Positions 55,985-64,000 of a stretch of 64,000 nt of DNA are shown one piece after another. Below the pieces are notes generated by a model. It saw only the letters and a list, made by a program, of their open reading frames with translations. It searched no databases and was not told the DNA's origin. This DNA is from Eisenbergiella porci (lineage in GTDB: Bacteria > Bacillota > Clostridia > Lachnospirales > Lachnospiraceae): positions 1 through 64,000 of the forward strand of contig NZ_VUMI01000007.1 of the NCBI RefSeq assembly GCF_009696275.1. The letters run 5' to 3'. Made by a program: the position numbers and the translations under genes. Position 1 is the first letter of the stretch. Every line of letters begins with the position of its first letter.

Positions 55985-56929
55985 TCACTCCATCCCAAGC
56001 CCTTCCAGCAGCCCCTTCAGATAGCCGATGGCATACAGCCTGCCCAGCGCCGTGTAGCCGGAGTTTTCCTTTTCCCCTGCCATCGTGGGGACATGGTCCA
56101 CCCGGATCGGCACGTCAATGCCGCACTTTTTATACAGCGCGAGCATCTCTCCCATTCTGATGTCGCCGTTATCATGGAAGGTTTCATGGAAATGGTACTT
56201 ATTGCCCGTTGCATTTCTGAAATGGATGAAAAAAATCTTCTCTTTCATTTCAGGGATGACGGAAAACAGGTCTTCCCCCATCATTTGATAGCAGGCCTGG
56301 CACATGGTAATGCCAAGGAAATCACTGTTCCCGATTTCGATAGCCTTTTTGATATTTTCATGGCTGATCATAATCCTGGATACCTTTCCCAGCCTGGGGA
56401 CCGGCGGGTCGTCCGGATGGAGTGCCAGCCGGATACCATACCGCTCAGCATAGGGCAGCACTGCCTTAACAAAACAGGTATAATTTTCCCAGAGCTGCTC
56501 CTGCGTGATTTCCATACCGCTGTCCTGGCAGGCAGCCGCATCAAAGCCGGTTACCAGGGCGCCGCCTCTTTCCTCTATGTTATAATCGGTGCGGTACCAT
56601 CCCACATGGGCCATGAAATTAAGGCAGATGGTACGGATATCCAGGCGGTCCATGATGGGCAGCATCCGGATGACTTTTTCAATCGATTCGTCCCGTTTTT
56701 CATCTCCCGCCTTGATATGGTCATGCAGCGCATTCGGCATCGGCTCCACCACTATCGGTTTGATCCCAAAATCCGTAAATTCTTTATAAACACTCTGCCA
56801 ATGGGACAAATCGCAGATATCAAACGCCGGATCCTCCGGCAGGCGGATGACACCGTGCCCTACGCCGCATTGCTTTGCATAATCCCAGGTCAGATCCCTT
56901 TTGCTCCTCAGATAGTCTGTAATAATCAT
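55985..56929 (-). CDS. uxuA: Mannonate dehydratase
   Basis: A 314-residue TIM-barrel enzyme that converts D-mannonate to 2-keto-3-deoxygluconate. It has RLALHPDDPPVPRLGKVSRI, IFFIHFRNATGN and the C-terminal VDHVPTMAGE with GYTALGRLYAIGYLKGLLE, all UxuA hallmarks. ATG 56929 follows GGAGAGGTTACG, 16 bases after the uxuB stop. It is somewhat shorter than the Escherichia coli enzyme but keeps the metal ligands. Confidence 0.92.
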   Translation of the reverse strand: MIITDYLRSKRDLTWDYAKQCGVGHGVIRLPEDPAFDICDLSHWQSVYKEFTDFGIKPIVVEPMPNALHDHIKAGDEKRDESIEKVIRMLPIMDRLDIRTICLNFMAHVGWYRTDYNIEERGGALVTGFDAAACQDSGMEITQEQLWENYTCFVKAVLPYAERYGIRLALHPDDPPVPRLGKVSRIMISHENIKKAIEIGNSDFLGITMCQACYQMMGEDLFSVIPEMKEKIFFIHFRNATGNKYHFHETFHDNGDIRMGEMLALYKKCGIDVPIRVDHVPTMAGEKENSGYTALGRLYAIGYLKGLLEGLGME

Positions 56930-56945
56930 CGTAACCTCTCCTGCC

Positions 56946-57794
56946 TCAGATGCCGCTGTGCGCCAGGAAACCGCCGTCAACCGGCACTGTAATCCCTGTT
57001 ACAAAACCGGCCTTTTCATCATCCAGCAGCCAGGACACGCAGCCCCACAGCTCCTTCGCCTCGCCAAAACGTCCCATCGGCGTATGGTTCATAATATTTT
57101 CCCCTCTTTTGCTCAGATTGCCGTCGGCTGCAAAGAGGATTTTCCTGCTTCTGTCATTGACAAAAAATCCCGGCGCCACCGCATTGACCCGGATTCCCGC
57201 CGGCGCCAGATAGGTGGCAAGCCACTGTGTGAAGTTGACCACGGCGGCCTTGCTCATAGCGTAGGCCGGAACACGGGTGAGCGGACGGGTGCTGTTCATG
57301 GATGCAAAATTCAGGATACTGCCCCTTCCCGCTCTTGCCATCTGTCTGGCAAACGCCCTGGCTGGAATCACCGTTCCCAGGGTATTGATTTTGACAACGC
57401 TTTCAAAAACCCCCATATCCAGGTCAAAAAATCCCACCATATCCTCCGGCTTGTTCTCCTGCAGCTCCTCCGGCTCATAGGTAAAATTCGTGGTAATTGC
57501 CTTATTGTTATTTCCCCCCGCCCCGTTAATCAGATAGCGGCAGGGACCACAGGTCCTTTCCACCTCATCCGCCAGCGCTTCCATGGCGGCTTCGTCCGTC
57601 ACATCCGCGGTGCGGACCATACAGGCTCCGCCTGCCGCAAGGATTTGTGCTTCCACTTTTTTAAGCTTCTCCTCCGTCCGGCCTACCAGCACTGTTTTCG
57701 CGCCTTCCGCCGCCAGCTTTACTGCAATTTCCGAGCAGAGCACGCCTCCCGCCCCTGTAATCACCGCTGTCTGATCCTGAAATAAATGACTCAT
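56946..57794 (-). CDS. uxuB: SDR-type fructuronate reductase (D-mannonate oxidoreductase)
   Basis: A 282-residue short-chain dehydrogenase. The NAD site TAVITGAGGVLCSEIAVKLA lies near residue 10, and SMNSTRPLTRVPAYAMSKAA carries the Tyr-x-x-x-Lys catalytic pair. The insertion NGAGGNNNKAIT is typical of the Firmicute SDR that replaces classical UxuB. It would reduce D-fructuronate to D-mannonate. Its place between uxaC and uxuA supports the role. AGGGAGG precedes the ATG. Confidence 0.88.
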   Translation of the reverse strand: MSHLFQDQTAVITGAGGVLCSEIAVKLAAEGAKTVLVGRTEEKLKKVEAQILAAGGACMVRTADVTDEAAMEALADEVERTCGPCRYLINGAGGNNNKAITTNFTYEPEELQENKPEDMVGFFDLDMGVFESVVKINTLGTVIPARAFARQMARAGRGSILNFASMNSTRPLTRVPAYAMSKAAVVNFTQWLATYLAPAGIRVNAVAPGFFVNDRSRKILFAADGNLSKRGENIMNHTPMGRFGEAKELWGCVSWLLDDEKAGFVTGITVPVDGGFLAHSGI

Positions 57795-57812
57795 TTGAAT
57801 TTCCTCCCTGTC

Positions 57813-58715
57813 TTATAATGCGGACTGGGTGTCCGTCGGATCCCCGTTGGCTGCCAGGCCGTATTCCTTCGACCAGTCAATATCCCGGTATTTGGCCGCA
57901 GCCTCATTGGTATTGATATAATCCACCAGGAGATCCAGCATTTCCTTCGTCCATACATTTTTATCAATCTGTGCCGTGGTAAATTTGTTCTGCGTAATCA
58001 TTTCAAAGCCGAACATATCCTTTACCTTTGTTTTTACCGCGCCGTCAACCACTTCCTCCACCAAATGCGCCGGAATGAATAAAACGCCGGCGTCCGTCCC
58101 GAAAACAATATCCCCCGGCAGACAGACCGCGTTTCCGATTTTAGTCGGCGTATTAAAGCCCGCCATCACAAATTCCCGGATAGGAGTGGGATCAATTCCC
58201 CTGTAATAAACCTGTACCTCCTGAATCTGCTTCATCTGCTCCACATCTCGTATTCCGCCCCAGATTACGCCGCCTCCCGTTTTGGTTTTCCCGGCAATGG
58301 CCGTGGTCAGGTTTCCTCCCAGGAAGGTGCCCTTATATATTTTGTCATACATATCCACCACGCACACATCGCCCTCTGTCAGGCTGTCAATCACCCACTG
58401 GTTGTATGTTCCTGTCCGCCCTTCGCTTCTGCCGATTTCCATTACCGTTTGATTGTAATCCGGTCTGGTCGGCAGAAAGGAAGCCGTTACCGCTCTGCCA
58501 ATCAATTTCCTGCCGTCATTATGCAGCAGCTTCAGCCTGCCTTCAAACTGATTTTCATAGCCCTTTACAAAGATTGGCTTCCATACCTCTTCCAGGGTCA
58601 GGGAATGGAGCGCCTTTAAATATTTGTCCGGCACTCTCGGCCTTCCGTCCTCAAACCGTTCTCCCTGCCACAGGGATGTTATTTGTATAATGTCCTCTTT
58701 TACATTAAAATGCAT
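57813..58715 (-). CDS. RraA-family protein
   Basis: A 300-residue protein with the RraA/HMG-CHA aldolase fold: VVDMYDKIYKGTFLGGNLTT, GGGVIWGGIRDVEQM with the substrate-binding Arg-Asp, and GDIVFGTDAGVLFIP. Bacterial members of this length are metal-dependent aldolases or decarboxylases rather than RNase E inhibitors. Position between uxaC and uxuB suggests an acid-sugar reaction, not yet assigned. AGAGGGAAAAG precedes the ATG. Confidence 0.82.
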   Translation of the reverse strand: MHFNVKEDIIQITSLWQGERFEDGRPRVPDKYLKALHSLTLEEVWKPIFVKGYENQFEGRLKLLHNDGRKLIGRAVTASFLPTRPDYNQTVMEIGRSEGRTGTYNQWVIDSLTEGDVCVVDMYDKIYKGTFLGGNLTTAIAGKTKTGGGVIWGGIRDVEQMKQIQEVQVYYRGIDPTPIREFVMAGFNTPTKIGNAVCLPGDIVFGTDAGVLFIPAHLVEEVVDGAVKTKVKDMFGFEMITQNKFTTAQIDKNVWTKEMLDLLVDYINTNEAAAKYRDIDWSKEYGLAANGDPTDTQSAL

Positions 58716-58776
58716 ATCTTTTCCCTCTTCCGTAACTTCTTCAGTTCCTTCACAGTTACCTTCTTCCTTTCATTTA

Positions 58777-60135
58777 TTACAACCGGAGCCTCTTTTTGGC
58801 ATTGAAATAGCACACATCCTCCACCAGCTTTTTTAACTGCGCTTCTGAAACGTCCCATTCCCCTTTTTCCGCCTTTTCTCCCAGCCATCCGCAAAAAGCC
58901 CTGCGGAAATACTCATGCCGCACAAAGGAGAGAATACTTCTGGAATCCGTCGTCATTCCCACAAAAACAGACAGGACTCCAAAGGACGCCAGATTCTCAA
59001 ATACCTCCCGCATCCCGTACAAATGGTCGCACCACCACCAGGCCGGCCCCTGCTGTACCATCCCTTCCGCACTGTCCCGGCTATAGGATCCGCTCAGAAC
59101 GGACATAACCGCATTATCCGCCGGGTTCAGCGTAAAAAGAATCACTCCCGGCATACCGTAAGGCCCTTTTTCAAAATCATCCAGCATCTGCGTCAGGGAT
59201 TTGACATTGCAGCAATTTCCGATTCCGGCAAAGCCGCCTGCCGGGCCCGCCACCGCACGCAGCCTGGAACTGGTAAAACGCTGCGCCCCGATATGCAGCT
59301 GCATGGTCCAGCCGAGCTTTGCATATTCTGCGGAAAGGAACCGGAGGATTTCGGAAGAAAGCCCCTGTTTTTCCTCTTCCGTCAGCAGTCCGCCGTTTCT
59401 GCTCCTTTCAAACAGCGCCTCCGCCGGCTGCACCGGCTTTTTATATAAGAAGCCATCATCCAGGGCATGATCCGAGAACCGGCAGCCCGCGCGGGCAAAG
59501 TCCTCCAGCCTGCGGCGGATCGCGGCATAATAATCCTCCAGGGTACGGATCTGCAGCTGCAGCAGCTGCTCCAGGCCGTCTGCCGTTTGGCGGACCGTGT
59601 CCGTCAGGCCGTCCCCGCGCAGTGACGGCGCGGCATTCCCCATCCTCTCCAATACCGCTATATCCTCCGTAATTGCCGCACAGGGCGCCGCATATTCCAC
59701 ATGGAAACGGTCAAGCAACGCCTGCACAGAAAATTCCGGCCGGGCAAGTATTTTGCCTGCCGTCTCCCAAAGCCGGTCCGCATCCGTCACGCAGGGCTGT
59801 AATTCAATCCGGAAACACCGCTTCATTTCCAGGATTGACCAGTCATACAATGGATTTCCAATCAGCCTGGGCAGAACGGACATCCATTTCCTGAACTTAT
59901 CATAATCGGAGGCTCCGCCGGTAATATAGAACTCGTCTACGCCGCAGATGCGCATTGCCCTGTGCTTATACGGATCGCTGATAAGCCACAGCCGGGCCAG
60001 GTCAGGGTAATTCGTCCCCTCTGCCAGTTCCTTTATATTCAGGTGGTTGTGGTAATCAATCACCGGCAGCTTCTCAGCACACCCGTGGTACAGCCGCCTG
60101 GAAAGCGGCGTCTGAAGTAAAAAATTTTCGTCCAT
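58777..60135 (-). CDS. uxaC: Uronate isomerase
   Basis: A 452-residue amidohydrolase-fold isomerase for D-glucuronate/D-fructuronate and D-galacturonate/D-tagaturonate. VIDYHNHLNIKELAEG near residue 25 holds the metal-binding His-x-His, with later conserved FYITGGASDYDKFRKWM and a full-length C terminus. GTGGGAGG precedes the start. It is the first gene of the operon uxaC-rraA-uxuB-uxuA-glycosidase. No good promoter was found in 60136-60300. Confidence 0.95.
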   Translation of the reverse strand: MDENFLLQTPLSRRLYHGCAEKLPVIDYHNHLNIKELAEGTNYPDLARLWLISDPYKHRAMRICGVDEFYITGGASDYDKFRKWMSVLPRLIGNPLYDWSILEMKRCFRIELQPCVTDADRLWETAGKILARPEFSVQALLDRFHVEYAAPCAAITEDIAVLERMGNAAPSLRGDGLTDTVRQTADGLEQLLQLQIRTLEDYYAAIRRRLEDFARAGCRFSDHALDDGFLYKKPVQPAEALFERSRNGGLLTEEEKQGLSSEILRFLSAEYAKLGWTMQLHIGAQRFTSSRLRAVAGPAGGFAGIGNCCNVKSLTQMLDDFEKGPYGMPGVILFTLNPADNAVMSVLSGSYSRDSAEGMVQQGPAWWWCDHLYGMREVFENLASFGVLSVFVGMTTDSRSILSFVRHEYFRRAFCGWLGEKAEKGEWDVSEAQLKKLVEDVCYFNAKKRLRL

Positions 60136-60300
60136 CTTTTCTTCCTCCCACCTTATTTTCCCGCAGCAGGCGCCTTAACGAAACACTAAAATGGGGATAT
60201 CCATGGAATCTACGAAAATTGCAGTGCCGCTTTTCCCCTGCCTCAAACTTCGCACATGCGGATGCCCCTTCGCCCGCTGCCAGGTTGCCTGTCCTGATGA

Positions 60301-60350
60301 AAAAAGAGGAACCAAAATGCGTGTTTCTCGCATTTTGGTTCCTCTTTTTT
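60301..60350. terminator. Long bidirectional terminator
   Basis: A perfect 21-base stem (AAAAAGAGGAACCAAAATGCG against its complement, 60301-60321 and 60329-60349) encloses a seven-base loop. Flanking A and T runs make it work in both directions. It ends the sensor-regulator gene, whose stop codon it overlaps, and insulates the uronate operon. Confidence 0.85.
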
Positions 60351-62614
60351 CATTCTTTTGCTTCATTTTTCCGATATTGTGTAGGCGTACAATTCAGATA
60401 CTTTTTAAACACCAGGTAAAAATAGGAGCTATTGGTAAAGCCGATGCTGTCTGAAATCTCATTGATCGTTTTTTCACTGCCAAGCAGCTCCTCACACGCC
60501 ACCTTGAGACGATACCGCGTCAGGTACTCCGTAAATGCCATCTGCGTATGCTGTTTGAAAATTCTTCCCAGATATGCCCCTGACATATCCATGCTTTCCG
60601 CAATTTCCTGGATGGACAGATCGATCTTTCCATAATGCTCACCTACATAACGCTTCACCTGATCCACCAGCTCCGCGTACCTGGTACTCTTCTGCGCCCC
60701 GATTATCTCTGCAATTTCCCGAAACAGGTTCGTGAACAGATGATTGACCTCCTCAATGGTTTCCAGGGACTGTATTTTTGCAAAAAACTGTTCAAAATTC
60801 AGCAGTACATTGGAGGTTTCCACCACCGTATTGCGGGAGGCATACTTAACCGCATCTGCCAGCAGCAAAAAGGAAATCTTGATTTCCGGCACCGTCATGG
60901 GATACAGCATTTCCACATATTTCCCATAAGCGGCAAGCGCTTCCTCTTCCTTTCCCGCAAACAGGGCGGACAGTATTTCTTTTTCCTGTTCCTTCGGATA
61001 TACATAGGCCGTCTCTTTCTCATCCCGGATCAGATCATTCGTCAGAAGCTGGCCGTAACCGTATAAATAACGATAGGTATGTACCTCCAGCGCCTCCGCC
61101 AACAGGAACGGCAGATCCTTGATGGACTGCCCCGTACTGCTTAAGGAAAAGCTGACGCCGCATTGTACCTCCTGCTGCAGCGCATCCGTAATTTCATCAA
61201 AAATTTCCTGCAGACGCGCCTTTTGTTCCTCTTCTTCCATATCCTGGAAGCAGACTACCATCAATGTAATCCCATCCTGCCAGTCCACCCGGATTGGATT
61301 TTCATAATACCGGCCAAAAACCTCTTCCAGCTTTTCATTGTTCTTTTGCACTACCTCCGGATAGCCGCTCCTGAACCTCCGCCGGAGACTGTTCCTGTCA
61401 TCCATGGAAATCAGGACCAAACGGTTCTTTGCGGAAAAATCATAAGCGATATGCAGCTGCTCAAAACGCTCACGGATCAGGTTCGTATTTTCTTCCATAT
61501 CTCCCGCTAAAAGCAGCTTCATATATTCTGCCGCTTCCCGCCTGCGTTTTTCCTCCTGCTCCTTTTCCAAAAGCTTCGCTTTGTTAAAAGCCTGCTTGAT
61601 CGGCATGCCCAGATGCAGCAGAATCCCCGCAAGACCAATCATGCTGACAAGCAGAATGATGCCCGTAAACAGGTACACAAAATGCTTGACCTCCCGGATA
61701 GGCTTCAGGACCATCTCCAAATCACTGCTGGAAATAAAAATCCAGTCTTCATAGCCGGTTTGATTGGGGCGGGAGTAAGAAATCAGCCTTTTAGCGCCAT
61801 CCATTACAAAATAGCCATACTTTGTTTCCACATTCCGGATTTTTTCCAGCACCTCCGCGTCCCCGTACTGCGTTCCGATCTGCGCCTCTTTCCCGGAGAA
61901 AATCACGGTTCCGTCCCTGCTCACAATCTCAATGTTGTTCCCGTTGGGACTGGCTCCGTTAAAATAGCCCAGCGCGTCGCTCATCCAGCGCATATCCACA
62001 TTGAAGGCCAGGATGGTATTTTTCTCCTCCGCCCCGAAATAGGGTTCAAAATAAAAAAAGGTAAGCACCTTAATGGAAGACTCCGGCGCATTGCTGCGGA
62101 TGACCGGCACGGTTCTGACAACAGGGGTAAACACCTTAACGGTATCAAGCTTATCCAGATATTCCACAAAGCCCGTATCATAAAAATCCTCCGCCGAGCT
62201 TTCAAACCCCTGGGAAAATTCCCCTGATTCAAAAATTGTCTTTCCATATTTGTCATATACATAAATTGAATAAATCTTGGAATTATTAAAACGCAAGGTA
62301 TCCAGCTTCCGCTTGACATTGTAAAGCTCCGTACCACTGTATTTTTGCGCCAGGAAAAGCTTATTGACCTCCGGGCTTTGGGCGCACTGAAGAAGCAGGC
62401 TGTTTACGGATTCCGACAAAAACCGCACCGTGCTGGTGGTCTGGTTGATGCTGCTGCTCGCATTCCGGTAGATTTCCTCACATGCCATGGTTTCGTAATG
62501 AGAAGACAGAATATAAGTCAGCAGAAGCACGATAACCGCCAGACTCGCAGTGGATGCAAAAATAATCCGGTTCAGATGTTTATTCTCCATAACCATTTTC
62601 CGTAATCCGTTCAT
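60350..62614 (-). CDS. Membrane-bound AraC-family sensor-regulator
   Basis: A 754-residue one-protein sensor. A membrane segment at about residues 17-37 (ASLAVIVLLLTYILSS) and a second at about 285-305 (LFTGIILLVSMIGLAGILL) flank an extracellular Cache-like domain of about 240 residues. A GGDEF-like linker and a C-terminal AraC domain (LSIQEIAESMDMSGAYLGRI, then GFTNSSYFYLVFKKYL) follow. ATG 62614 follows GGAGGAATGG. Such proteins sit near uronate and oligosaccharide genes and activate them on an external signal. Confidence 0.88.
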   Translation of the reverse strand: MNGLRKMVMENKHLNRIIFASTASLAVIVLLLTYILSSHYETMACEEIYRNASSSINQTTSTVRFLSESVNSLLLQCAQSPEVNKLFLAQKYSGTELYNVKRKLDTLRFNNSKIYSIYVYDKYGKTIFESGEFSQGFESSAEDFYDTGFVEYLDKLDTVKVFTPVVRTVPVIRSNAPESSIKVLTFFYFEPYFGAEEKNTILAFNVDMRWMSDALGYFNGASPNGNNIEIVSRDGTVIFSGKEAQIGTQYGDAEVLEKIRNVETKYGYFVMDGAKRLISYSRPNQTGYEDWIFISSSDLEMVLKPIREVKHFVYLFTGIILLVSMIGLAGILLHLGMPIKQAFNKAKLLEKEQEEKRRREAAEYMKLLLAGDMEENTNLIRERFEQLHIAYDFSAKNRLVLISMDDRNSLRRRFRSGYPEVVQKNNEKLEEVFGRYYENPIRVDWQDGITLMVVCFQDMEEEEQKARLQEIFDEITDALQQEVQCGVSFSLSSTGQSIKDLPFLLAEALEVHTYRYLYGYGQLLTNDLIRDEKETAYVYPKEQEKEILSALFAGKEEEALAAYGKYVEMLYPMTVPEIKISFLLLADAVKYASRNTVVETSNVLLNFEQFFAKIQSLETIEEVNHLFTNLFREIAEIIGAQKSTRYAELVDQVKRYVGEHYGKIDLSIQEIAESMDMSGAYLGRIFKQHTQMAFTEYLTRYRLKVACEELLGSEKTINEISDSIGFTNSSYFYLVFKKYLNCTPTQYRKNEAKE

Positions 62615-62657
62615 AGAAACCATTCCTCCATTTTTCCGAAAGTGCCGCGCCAGTATT

Positions 62658-62686
62658 ACCATACCCGAATCGTCCGGGCAAGTCAA
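62658..62686 (-). promoter_or_regulatory. Promoter of the sensor-regulator gene
   Basis: TTGACT (62686-62681) and TATGGT (62663-62658) lie 17 bases apart on the minus strand, about 45 bases from the ATG. The spacer contains the symmetric CCCGGACGATTCGGG, which might be an operator. Confidence 0.6.
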
Positions 62687-62714
62687 GATTATGCCCGCCT
62701 AAAAGGCCGGCCCC

Positions 62715-62745
62715 GTAACAGTTCGGCCGAAGGCTGAACTGTTAC
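62715..62745. repeat. Palindromic repeat with GTAACAGTTC arms
   Basis: GTAACAGTTC-GGCC and GGCTGAACTGTTAC form a 31-base inverted repeat between the UROD-like gene and the sensor-regulator promoter. It is a close copy of the first hairpin at 45861-45891. On the minus strand it follows the UROD-like stop (62781), so it may also act as its terminator or 3' stabiliser. Confidence 0.65.
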
Positions 62746-62780
62746 ACGGCACGGTGAGAGCAGCGCTCCCGCCGCCTTTT

Positions 62781-63806
62781 TCAGCCCTCCTCAAAAATTG
62801 TATCCAGGGCAGCTTTGATATTTTCAAGAGGGGTATCCGGCATAATGCCGTTCCCCATAGCCAGAAGCATTCCTTTTCCATCCACGTTAAACAGCTTCTT
62901 CATCTGCCGTATTTCCTGCCGTACCTGATCTGCGGAAGCGTTGGGCATCAGATATTGTACGTCGATTCCCGCCAGGAAGGTAATCCTGCCGCCAAACCTT
63001 CGCACCGTTTCCTGCCCGTCCATGCATCCCTTCTGTACCGGATGGAACACATCCAGGCCCGCTTCAATCAAATCATCCATAAGAAGCGTATTGTCACCGC
63101 AGGAATGCAGCCAGAAATGCATTCCCCTTTCATGGGTATAACCGATAATTTCCTGATACAGAGGGAAATACAGTTCCCTGAAAATCTCCGGCGACATCAT
63201 CGGCCCGTGCTGATGCCCCAGATCATCGGAGGTGAAAATGCCGTCAAAGCCGGCTGCCGCGAATTTGTCTATAATCACCTTATAAAATTCTACCAGCCTT
63301 TTCCCGATGAGCTTCAAATTATCCATCTCGTCATAATAATCATACATCAGGTTTTCCATCCCCCTGACAGACCAGAACCGTTCATGGAACAGTCTCCAGA
63401 AGCAGCCCAGCTTATAACGGCCATCCGCCTTCTTTGCCGCCTCTTGTACCACATCAAAGTTTCCCGGCTCGGAAGGGTTCGGAAAATGTGCCAGGAACTG
63501 ATCAAGCTCGCTCCAGTCATCCAGCAGCACCGCGCTTTCCCCAATGCTGTGCCGCTCCGCATTCCGATAGTCCTTGAAACCAAACCGGTACTCCGGATTC
63601 TGCGTAGGTGAAACATCATAGCCGGGCTCCGTATAAAATACAGAACAAATATCATCCGGGTACAAATCCGCCAGTTTGTTCAACTGTTCCCCATATTTTT
63701 CCTGTAAACCCATTCCCCAAAACTTATGCAGAAATGCCGGAGGATTCTTACAGCCCCTCCGCTCCACCGCATCGATAACCTCCTGCCGGCTCAATACCTT
63801 TCTCAT
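62781..63806 (-). CDS. UROD-like protein
   Basis: A 341-residue TIM-barrel protein of the uroporphyrinogen decarboxylase-like group: FDGIFTSDDLGHQHGPMMSP, MHFWLHSCGDNTLLMDDLIE and AGIDVQYLMPNASADQVRQE. The N-terminal HemE arginine loop is not evident, so heme synthesis is unlikely. It starts with a helix RQEVIDAVERRG. It is followed by a sensor-regulator and preceded by the gene ending at 63859; its reaction is unknown. It is only distantly related to the one at 53410-54480. Confidence 0.78.
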   Translation of the reverse strand: MRKVLSRQEVIDAVERRGCKNPPAFLHKFWGMGLQEKYGEQLNKLADLYPDDICSVFYTEPGYDVSPTQNPEYRFGFKDYRNAERHSIGESAVLLDDWSELDQFLAHFPNPSEPGNFDVVQEAAKKADGRYKLGCFWRLFHERFWSVRGMENLMYDYYDEMDNLKLIGKRLVEFYKVIIDKFAAAGFDGIFTSDDLGHQHGPMMSPEIFRELYFPLYQEIIGYTHERGMHFWLHSCGDNTLLMDDLIEAGLDVFHPVQKGCMDGQETVRRFGGRITFLAGIDVQYLMPNASADQVRQEIRQMKKLFNVDGKGMLLAMGNGIMPDTPLENIKAALDTIFEEG

Positions 63807-63858
63807 GTCCTGCTCCTTTCTTATTTCCGGTAAAAATTCAGACAGGGCTGAACTATTA

Positions 63859-63999
63859 CTATTTCTGCGTTACTTTCCGGTAAACGTCCTGACTTCTCTT
63901 TGCACATTCTGAAATCGCTATCGGGTGGAAACCCGGCACTGCGGAATACAGGGTATCATGCAGCGGGGCCTTCCAGCGTTCCGGGATCTTCCCTGCCCC
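63859..63999 (-). CDS. Probable ADP-ribosylglycohydrolase, C-terminal end
   Basis: The frame enters from the right edge and ends at TAG 63861-63859. It reads IPERWKAPLHDTLYSAVPGF, HPIAISECAKRSQDVYRKV. W-x-x-P-L-x-D-x-L followed by G[FY] and a short helical end resembles the C terminus of ADP-ribosylglycohydrolases, which are common beside sugar genes in Lachnospiraceae. Forty-seven residues are too few for certainty. Confidence 0.45.
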   Translation of the reverse strand, partial: GAGKIPERWKAPLHDTLYSAVPGFHPIAISECAKRSQDVYRKVTQK

Positions 64000-64000
64000 C

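Noticed and set aside
57813-58715. Regulator of RNase E activity as the role of the RraA-family gene
   Set aside because: The protein is about twice the length of Escherichia coli RraA and sits in a uronate operon; an aldolase or decarboxylase role fits better.
60175-60366. Small minus-strand frame between uxaC and the sensor-regulator
   Set aside because: It spans the long terminator, lacks a ribosome binding site and has no domain features.

Overview
The window looks like a chromosomal segment of a gut Lachnospiraceae-type Firmicute (class Clostridia). The evidence is near-50% G+C, AGGAGG-type ribosome binding sites, many CUT1-family sugar ABC transporters with lipoprotein binding proteins, AraC, ROK, LysR and XRE regulators, GHKL/LytTR signalling remnants, a Firmicute-type hexuronate pathway and an IS91-like element. 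The genus is not assigned. No rRNA, tRNA or CRISPR array was seen.

Layout. 0-10.6 kb: start of a transposase-like gene at the left edge, an AraC regulator converging on a binding protein-permease-permease operon, a truncated AAA/DUF4143 ATPase fused to an aldo/keto reductase scrap, and a second ABC operon headed by a small XRE gene with a duplicated palindrome. 10.9-19.7 kb: an XRE gene, then a long stretch of decayed genes (histidine kinases, FtsX permease, acetyltransferase, LytTR, IS91-like transposase, creatininase, AAA/DUF1703 ATPase, DUF3737, MalY-type aminotransferase, D-aminoacylase). 19.9-34.2 kb: mostly intact genes, namely a 730-residue uncharacterised protein, a lipoprotein, an ABC-F ATPase behind an apparent leader-peptide attenuator, a TPM-like membrane protein, a YyaL/DUF255 protein, a Suv3-like helicase, purC, LysR and a HAD phosphatase. 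34.3-45.8 kb: broken Gfo/Idh, galactonate dehydratase and KDPG aldolase genes; intact AlkC-like, ROK, SIS and PfkB genes; a GH38 remnant; an ABC operon whose binding protein and last permease are fused by a deletion; and an AbrB antitoxin whose PIN toxin has lost its N terminus. 45.9-53 kb: an operon of two permeases, a binding protein, a GH8 enzyme and a GH36 alpha-galactosidase carrying a G-tract frameshift. 53.4-64 kb: a UROD-like gene, the uronate operon uxaC-rraA-uxuB-uxuA-glycosidase, a membrane AraC sensor-regulator, a second UROD-like gene and the end of a probable ADP-ribosylglycohydrolase.

Functionally the region serves import and breakdown of plant or host oligosaccharides and uronic acids. 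Glucuronate or galacturonate would pass through UxaC, UxuB and UxuA to 2-keto-3-deoxygluconate; the only KDPG-type aldolase in the window is broken, so the later steps must be elsewhere.

The most unusual property is the density of gene wreckage. About two dozen genes are broken, mostly by internal or junctional deletions that leave recognisable N- and C-terminal pieces in different frames. Three homopolymer tracts also sit at sites where a length change would switch expression: G9 in a promoter spacer, T10 in a histidine kinase and G7 in GH36. The ABC-F leader is the best candidate for an uncharacterised regulatory device.
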